Part shown: piece by piece, positions 6,773 through 6,845 of the stretch
Position numbering within the stretch: position 1 is the first letter of the stretch
Layout: every line of letters starts with the position of its first letter
Source: Gammaproteobacteria bacterium
GTDB taxonomy: Bacteria > Pseudomonadota > Gammaproteobacteria > Pseudomonadales > Pseudohongiellaceae
DNA length: 6,845 nt
Direction of reading: 5' to 3'
Assembly (NCBI GenBank): GCA_003514305.1
Contig: DORE01000082.1
Location: forward strand, 1-6,845
Program-made: the position numbers and the translations under genes
Notes under the pieces: model-generated
The model's input: the letters and a program-made list of their open reading frames with translations, nothing else
What the model was told of the DNA's origin: nothing
Databases searched by the model: none

Positions 6773-6845
6773 TTAAGGCCCTAGCGCGAATGTGTCAACG
6801 GGAGTCTGCGTCTTGCCGGTGCTGGCCAAAATTTCAGCACGCTCA
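6773..6845 (-). CDS. C-terminal tail of an unidentified upstream gene (partial)
   Basis: One minus-strand frame is open from the right edge to a TAA at 6773-6775. It gives 23 residues beginning ERAEILASTGK and ending TFALGP. The helical, alanine- and glutamate-rich start would suit the end of a TPR protein such as PilF/PilW, the usual neighbour upstream of rodZ, but the piece is too short to assign. A second minus-strand frame is also open to a TAG about 12 nt earlier; it is arginine-rich and looks less like protein. The first frame was chosen on composition only. Confidence 0.35.
   Translation of the reverse strand, partial: ERAEILASTGKTQTPVDTFALGP

Noticed and set aside
6461..6784. Plus-strand open frame of 107 codons opposite the rodZ start and upstream spacer
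   Set aside because: It overlaps the secure rodZ N-terminus antisense, has low-complexity polar composition and no ribosome site seen.

Overview
The window is one co-directional block on the minus strand. In transcription order (right to left) it reads: a possible gene tail and a small unidentified reading frame, rodZ, ispG (gcpE), hisS, yfgM, bamB and the N-terminal three quarters of der (engA). This order, rodZ-ispG-hisS-yfgM-bamB-der, is the conserved gammaproteobacterial housekeeping cluster. Protein lengths and motifs follow the Escherichia coli orthologues closely, but sequence divergence and a mixed, mid-GC composition point to a non-enteric gammaproteobacterium. A free-living or marine lineage is possible, but nothing here fixes the genus.

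Right end (6514-6845): a 23-residue C-terminal tail of an upstream gene runs off the window. After a 3-nt gap comes an 88-codon frame with one hydrophobic segment, which ends 11 nt inside rodZ. In relatives pilF/pilW commonly sits at this position; neither piece could be recognised as PilF. Middle (2300-6513): rodZ and ispG are almost fused (5 nt between stop and preferred ATG), ispG and hisS are 18 nt apart, and hisS and yfgM are separated by about 144 nt if yfgM uses the GTG favoured here. That spacer holds a nested inverted repeat and a strong Shine-Dalgarno. Left end (1-2299): bamB follows yfgM after 25 nt and der follows bamB after 46 nt; der is cut by the window edge at codon 341.

The genes cover several core functions: cell shape (RodZ with MreB), isoprenoid precursor supply (IspG, MEP pathway), histidyl-tRNA charging (HisS), periplasmic chaperone and Sec-translocon support (YfgM), outer-membrane protein assembly (BamB) and 50S ribosome maturation (Der). 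Several start codons need care: the longest open frames for yfgM, bamB and ispG all begin at TTG, and internal GTG or ATG starts are better supported.

No mobile element, CRISPR array, tRNA, rRNA or novel multi-gene system is visible. The only part not explained by known families is the roughly 330 nt upstream of rodZ, plus the structured hisS-yfgM spacer.
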